This document shows positions 60,489 through 64,000 of a stretch of DNA of 64,000 bases, one piece after another. The stretch's first letter is position 1. Each line of letters begins with the position of its first letter. The notes beneath the pieces are model-generated. The model was given only the letters and a program-made list of their open reading frames with translations. It did no database searches and was not told where the DNA came from. This stretch comes from Enterocloster clostridioformis (GTDB lineage Bacteria > Bacillota > Clostridia > Lachnospirales > Lachnospiraceae), in assembly GCF_020297485.1 (NCBI RefSeq), contig NZ_JAIWZC010000002.1, forward strand, positions 372,001 to 436,000, given 5' to 3'. Made by a program: the position numbers and the translations under genes.

Positions 60489-62219
60489 TCAACCCTTCAT
60501 TCTTTTTTCCAGTTCCTCTTTTAACAGATACTTTTTCACCTTTCCGCTGCCCGTGTGGGGAATACGGTCGATCAGCTCCAGCCTCTCCGGCCAAAACCGT
60601 TTCGGGACTCCGTTCTGGCAGAGCCAGCCGGTCACGTCCTCCAGCTTCAGATGTTCAAATCCCGGCAGCGGCACGGCAAAGGCGCAGATTCTCTCGCCCA
60701 GCCGGTCATCCGGCATTCCGATCACCGTATGGTCGCCCATTCCCGGGCAGCCTTCCAGCCAGTCATTAATCTCGTTGGAATTCAAATTCTCTCCGCCGCG
60801 GACGATCATATCTTTCTTTCGTCCAATAATGTGAATATTGCCGGCTTCATCCCTTACGCACAGATCCCCGCTGTGAAACCACCCGTCGTCATCCAGCGCG
60901 CCATCCGTAATCTTCTTATCCTTTAAATATCCCACAAACACATTGGGACCTCTGGAAAGCTCTTCTCCCGGTACTCCCGGCGGCACGTCGTTTCCCTCGT
61001 CGTCCACGACGCGGATTTCAACGCCTTCCATCGGACGTCCGGAAGTGGTCCCGTTTAATTCCAGCGCCTCATCGGGCCGTACAAACACGTGGGGGACGCT
61101 TTCCGTCGAGCCGTAGACCTCACAGAGCAGGATTCCGAAGCTCCACGCCTTCTGTACCATATATCCCGGCACCGGAGCGCCGCCGCAGAGGTAAAGCTTC
61201 AGAAACGGCAGTTCTCCGCCGCCGTTCTCCAGTTCCCGGAGAATGTCATAGATAAATGGCGTAGCGCCCATGGAGAAGGTGCACCGCTCCCGGTTCATCA
61301 GATCAATGGCCTCCCGGCAGCGGTACTTCTGCTGAAGCACCACCTTCGCCCCGATCAGCATGGGGGTTATCAGCCCGTGATGGAAGCCCGTTGCGTGGTT
61401 TAACGGCGCGGGCATAAACATGATGTCCTCACAGGTCAGTCCCAGTTCTCTGGTAAATACCTCCTCGCTGTAACGGATATTATTGTGGGTAAGCAGTACT
61501 CCCTTCGTCCCGCTGGTCGTCCCTGAGGTGCAGAGAATCAGCGCCAGATCCTCTCCTGTCCGCCCGCTCTCTGTCTCCGTCCGGTCTGTTTCCGTCTGAT
61601 CTGTTTCCCTCTGGTCTGTTTCTGTCTGGTCTGTTTCCCTCTGGTCCGTCTCCGCATGTTCCGTATCCGTCCGCCCAGTCTTTGCATCCCATCGGTCCAG
61701 AATTTCCTCAAACGCCAATACCCCGCCGGCCTCCGGCTTTTCACCGCCCACGATGACGACGCAGGACAGCGACGGAATGCGTTCTCTCACAGCCAGAATC
61801 CGGCTCGCATAATCCGTCTTATGAAAAAAGGAGGGTCCGAAGTAAACCTTTGACTCCGTTAAATTCATGCTCCGTATCAGTTCCTTTTCCTCATAGGACA
61901 TGGCGATGGGATGGGCTACGGCCCCGGTCATAAAGCAGGCGATAGTCACCACCACGAACTCGCTCCAGATTGGGAGCTGGAACGATACCGCGTCTCCCGG
62001 CAAAACACCCTGCTTCCGGAGAAAGGCCGCCACTTTCGACGCGGCCTCATCCATCTGCCGGTAGGTATACCGATTCCCCCTGTCATCCACCACATATTCC
62101 CGTTCGGAATACTTCTTCACGGATTCTTTCCAACAGTCCAGCAGCGTGATATCCTTCCAGTAACCTTTGGAAAGATACTTTTCCCGCTGGATGGCATTGA
62201 TCTTCATCTCATCAATCAT
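60489..62219 (-). CDS. Acyl-CoA synthetase (AMP-forming) with a tandem-repeat insert
   Basis: From the ATG at 62219 (AGGAGA upstream) the protein is 576 aa. The ANL-superfamily motifs are complete: P-loop LCTSGTTSGTKGV, CEVYGSTESVPH, GWFHSGDLCVRDEAGNIHIIG and the catalytic Lys near the C-terminus in HTGSGKVKKYLL. It is closest to FadK/CaiC-type medium-chain or carnitine-type ligases. Just before the P-loop lies an unusual insert of about 30 residues made of RETDQTETDQ repeats, from a 61565-61660 DNA repeat. It activates an organic acid with CoA, ATP-dependent; the substrate is not known. EtfAB encoded next points to later reduction. Confidence 0.85.
   Translation of the reverse strand: MIDEMKINAIQREKYLSKGYWKDITLLDCWKESVKKYSEREYVVDDRGNRYTYRQMDEAASKVAAFLRKQGVLPGDAVSFQLPIWSEFVVVTIACFMTGAVAHPIAMSYEEKELIRSMNLTESKVYFGPSFFHKTDYASRILAVRERIPSLSCVVIVGGEKPEAGGVLAFEEILDRWDAKTGRTDTEHAETDQRETDQTETDQRETDQTETDRTETESGRTGEDLALILCTSGTTSGTKGVLLTHNNIRYSEEVFTRELGLTCEDIMFMPAPLNHATGFHHGLITPMLIGAKVVLQQKYRCREAIDLMNRERCTFSMGATPFIYDILRELENGGGELPFLKLYLCGGAPVPGYMVQKAWSFGILLCEVYGSTESVPHVFVRPDEALELNGTTSGRPMEGVEIRVVDDEGNDVPPGVPGEELSRGPNVFVGYLKDKKITDGALDDDGWFHSGDLCVRDEAGNIHIIGRKKDMIVRGGENLNSNEINDWLEGCPGMGDHTVIGMPDDRLGERICAFAVPLPGFEHLKLEDVTGWLCQNGVPKRFWPERLELIDRIPHTGSGKVKKYLLKEELEKRMKG
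61565..61660 (-). repeat. Tandem repeat inside the CoA ligase gene
   Basis: 15- and 30-bp units (GTCTGTTTCC... pattern on the + strand) encode repeated TDQRE/TDQTE. It would be variable in length and stays in frame whatever the copy number. Confidence 0.8.
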
Positions 62220-62310
62220 GCCCCGTCTCCTATACCTTTTTGCGCGCATCCTGCCGGACCACGCCTGCCTTCAGCGCATGTACTGCGGTTATGCCCTGTG
62301 AAAACTTTCA

Positions 62311-63321
62311 TCATCCCTGCTGCCTTGCCTTTAACTCCTTCACAAGAGCCGGAACAATCTCAAACACGTCGCCTACGATGCCGTAATCCGCCACCTCAAA
62401 GATCGGCGCCGTATCGTCCTTATTAATTGCCACAATGGTCCCGGAGCCGCTCATGCCCGCCACATGCTGGACAGCGCCGGAGATGGCGCAGGCGAAGTAG
62501 ATCTTCGGAGTTACCGTGGTTCCCGTCTGCCCAACCTGTTTGGACTGCGGCATCCAGCCGGAGTCAACCGCCGCTCTGGAGCAGCCGACCGTTCCGCCAA
62601 GTACGTCTGCCAGTTCCTTTAAGACTTTGAAATTCTCTCCGTTCTTCATGCCGCGGCCACCGGATACGATCACCTCCGCGTCCTGAAGCGGAATATCGTT
62701 GTCCTCACACGCTTTAATGAAATCAATTACCTTAGTCCTGATCTCGCTTTCCGGCGTGTGGATTGATTCCATGATGATCTCCGGCTTGTTATTCGGAATC
62801 CTTTCCGGCTTCTTAAACGCGCCAGGTCTGCAGGTTCCCATCTGCGGCCTTGTCTCGCTGCACAGGATCTGTGCGTAAAGATTTCCGCCAAATGCAGGCC
62901 GTTCCCAGACCACATTTCCGCTCTCCTCATCGACGCTCAGCGCCGTACAGTCCGCGGTCAGCCCCGTACGCAGGCTGACTGCAATCTTAGAGCCCAAATC
63001 CCTGCCGTTTACGGTTGCTCCCACCAGAATCGTATTGGGATCATACTTTTCGCAGAGCTTCAAGAATACATTTCCATAAGCGTCAGCGGAGTAATTCTCG
63101 TATTCGTCTCCCTTTACCACATATATCTTATCCGCGCCGTACTCTCCGGCCTCTTTCATCGCCTCATCCACATCCTTTGCGATGACCACGGCGCATAACT
63201 TCTGCTTTAAGCCGTCCGCCAGCTTTCGTCCCTGGCCAAGCAGCTCAAGGCCCACGCTTTTGGGCTGACCCTGGAAGCATTCGATAAATACCCATACGTC
63301 CTTACATGTATCAAAACTCAT
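62311..63321 (-). CDS. etfA: Electron transfer flavoprotein alpha subunit
   Basis: The 336-aa product has the N-terminal alpha/beta domain ([20 protein letters not shown]) and the FAD-binding C-terminal domain ([49 protein letters not shown]). It forms a heterodimer with EtfB, encoded next upstream, and carries electrons between an acyl-CoA dehydrogenase and NAD/ferredoxin systems. GGAGG before the ATG. The acyl-CoA dehydrogenase is expected outside the window. Confidence 0.95.
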   Translation of the reverse strand: MSFDTCKDVWVFIECFQGQPKSVGLELLGQGRKLADGLKQKLCAVVIAKDVDEAMKEAGEYGADKIYVVKGDEYENYSADAYGNVFLKLCEKYDPNTILVGATVNGRDLGSKIAVSLRTGLTADCTALSVDEESGNVVWERPAFGGNLYAQILCSETRPQMGTCRPGAFKKPERIPNNKPEIIMESIHTPESEIRTKVIDFIKACEDNDIPLQDAEVIVSGGRGMKNGENFKVLKELADVLGGTVGCSRAAVDSGWMPQSKQVGQTGTTVTPKIYFACAISGAVQHVAGMSGSGTIVAINKDDTAPIFEVADYGIVGDVFEIVPALVKELKARQQG

Positions 63322-63346
63322 CTCTCGCGACCTCCTTTTGCCGTCC

Positions 63347-64000
63347 TTAAAGTACTTTTGCCTCTGTCAGCCTGTCAATCAGGGTCCCTGCGGTCTCCGC
63401 CGGGCTATTGCCTTCAATGTTCATGCAGTTTGCATTTCTCTTTGGGGTAAAGGTTGCTTTTACCTTTGTCGGGGAGCCCTTTAAGCCCATCTTGGTGGTA
63501 TCGGAATCCGGCAGGCTCGCCAGAGTGATCTCTCCGATCTCTGCTTTTAAGGAATTAAGCACTCCTTTAATGGTAGCGTATCGGGGTTTGTTGCTCTCCT
63601 TAGTCGCGGTACACAGCACCGGAAGGCTGGCCTCAATGACCTCCATGCCCTCTTCCACCTGGCGTCTGGCGACCACCTTGCCGCCCTCGATTTCCATATT
63701 GAGAATATACGTCAACCTGACTGCCCCCAGATGCTCTGCAATGCTGGGAGCCGTCTGTCCCGTATCTCCGTCGATGGCCTGTTTGCCGCCCAGGATTACA
63801 TCGAACCCGCCCAGCTTCTTAATCGCCTGAGACAGAATATAACTGGTAGCATACGTATCGGAACCGCCAAAAGCGCGGTCGGTAACCAGATACGCCTCAT
63901 CCGCTCCCATAGCCAGCGCTTCCCGGAGCACCGCCTTCGCCTGAGGCGGTCCCATGGAAATCACGGTCACTTTTCCGCCGTAACGGTCCTTCAACTGAAG
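63347..64000 (-). CDS. etfB: Electron transfer flavoprotein beta subunit, C-terminal part
   Basis: The frame is open to the window edge, so the N-terminus is outside. Visible motifs are VTVISMGPPQAKAVLREALA, then GADEAYLVTDRAFGGSDTYA and GGKQAIDGDTGQTAPSIAEHL (adenine-nucleotide-binding loop), and LPVLCTATKESNKPRYAT (the conserved EtfB signature). It has a long C-terminal end as in bifurcating types. Partner of etfA, 25 nt apart. Confidence 0.93.
   Translation of the reverse strand, partial: LQLKDRYGGKVTVISMGPPQAKAVLREALAMGADEAYLVTDRAFGGSDTYATSYILSQAIKKLGGFDVILGGKQAIDGDTGQTAPSIAEHLGAVRLTYILNMEIEGGKVVARRQVEEGMEVIEASLPVLCTATKESNKPRYATIKGVLNSLKAEIGEITLASLPDSDTTKMGLKGSPTKVKATFTPKRNANCMNIEGNSPAETAGTLIDRLTEAKVL

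Noticed and set aside
1..64000. tRNA or rRNA genes
   Set aside because: No tRNA cloverleaf or rRNA sequence recognised; tmRNA is the only stable RNA seen.

Overview
This window comes from a gut Lachnospiraceae genome, most likely Enterocloster or a close relative. That placement rests on host gene content, a clostridial tmRNA and the style of the mobile elements; it is an inference and not a typed result. The host chromosome occupies about 1-7,100 and 54,470-64,000. Almost everything between is one integrative conjugative element (ICE) of the Tn1549/CTn type, with a second, 9.9 kb mobilizable element nested inside it.

Left host flank (1-7,100): the 3' end of ygeY, then ygeW, a carbamate kinase gene and an NCS2 purine permease gene, all on the + strand. 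This is the purine/uric-acid fermentation gene set, in which carbamoyl transfer feeds carbamate kinase to make ATP. It is followed by a decayed GGDEF/EAL gene on the - strand.

ICE (about 7,100-54,470): a Tn916-type integrase and excisionase, an HTH_16 gene and a frameshifted sigma gene lie at the left end. Next comes a surface-adhesion locus (about 10,160-17,640): a membrane protein with an amber stop, a class B sortase, an HU protein, a very large Cna-B/beta-helix adhesin and a small unknown gene. Upstream of this locus lies a 262-bp segment bounded by near-perfect 22-bp inverted repeats. The segment carries a consensus promoter that points AWAY from the adhesin genes, and a tyrosine recombinase gene sits beside it. 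I read this as an invertible promoter switch caught in the OFF orientation. The adhesin also carries a C9 tract that puts it out of frame (C8 would restore one 1,215-aa protein), so the locus seems to have two stacked phase-variation devices. The rest of the ICE holds an oriT-like region, MobC and relaxase, a methyltransferase/DUF6050 cargo pair flanked by two repeated elements, a group II intron placed exactly after a terminator, and a leftward conjugation module: RepA-like, DUF5348, PcfB, VirD4, Maff2, VirB6, MT-A70, PrgI, VirB4, NlpC/P60, DUF4315, DUF4366, topoisomerase III, an ArdA/ArdC multidomain protein and TTRAP.

Nested mobilizable element (40,490-50,369): it is inserted into maff2 by a large serine recombinase. 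The target gene can be rebuilt in frame by joining the two halves at a GC dinucleotide. The element carries TnpW, a DnaC-like ATPase, a replisome organizer, its own MobC and relaxase, an HTH_16/sigma pair, and cargo: an alkyltransferase-like protein and a cation/proton antiporter preceded by what reads as a fluoride riboswitch.

Right host flank (54,470-64,000): a SIMPL-domain lipoprotein gene, ssrA (tmRNA) with a strong promoter, decayed RHS and metallo-beta-lactamase fragments, a LysR regulator gene, and a leftward operon (etfB, etfA, CoA ligase, desulfoferrodoxin-like protein, broken membrane protein, GntP-like permease) that suggests uptake, CoA activation and flavin-linked reduction of an organic acid.

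Several genes inside and outside the ICE carry a single in-frame TAG or a 1-nt frameshift, so the ICE may be losing transfer competence; sequencing error cannot be excluded from sequence alone.
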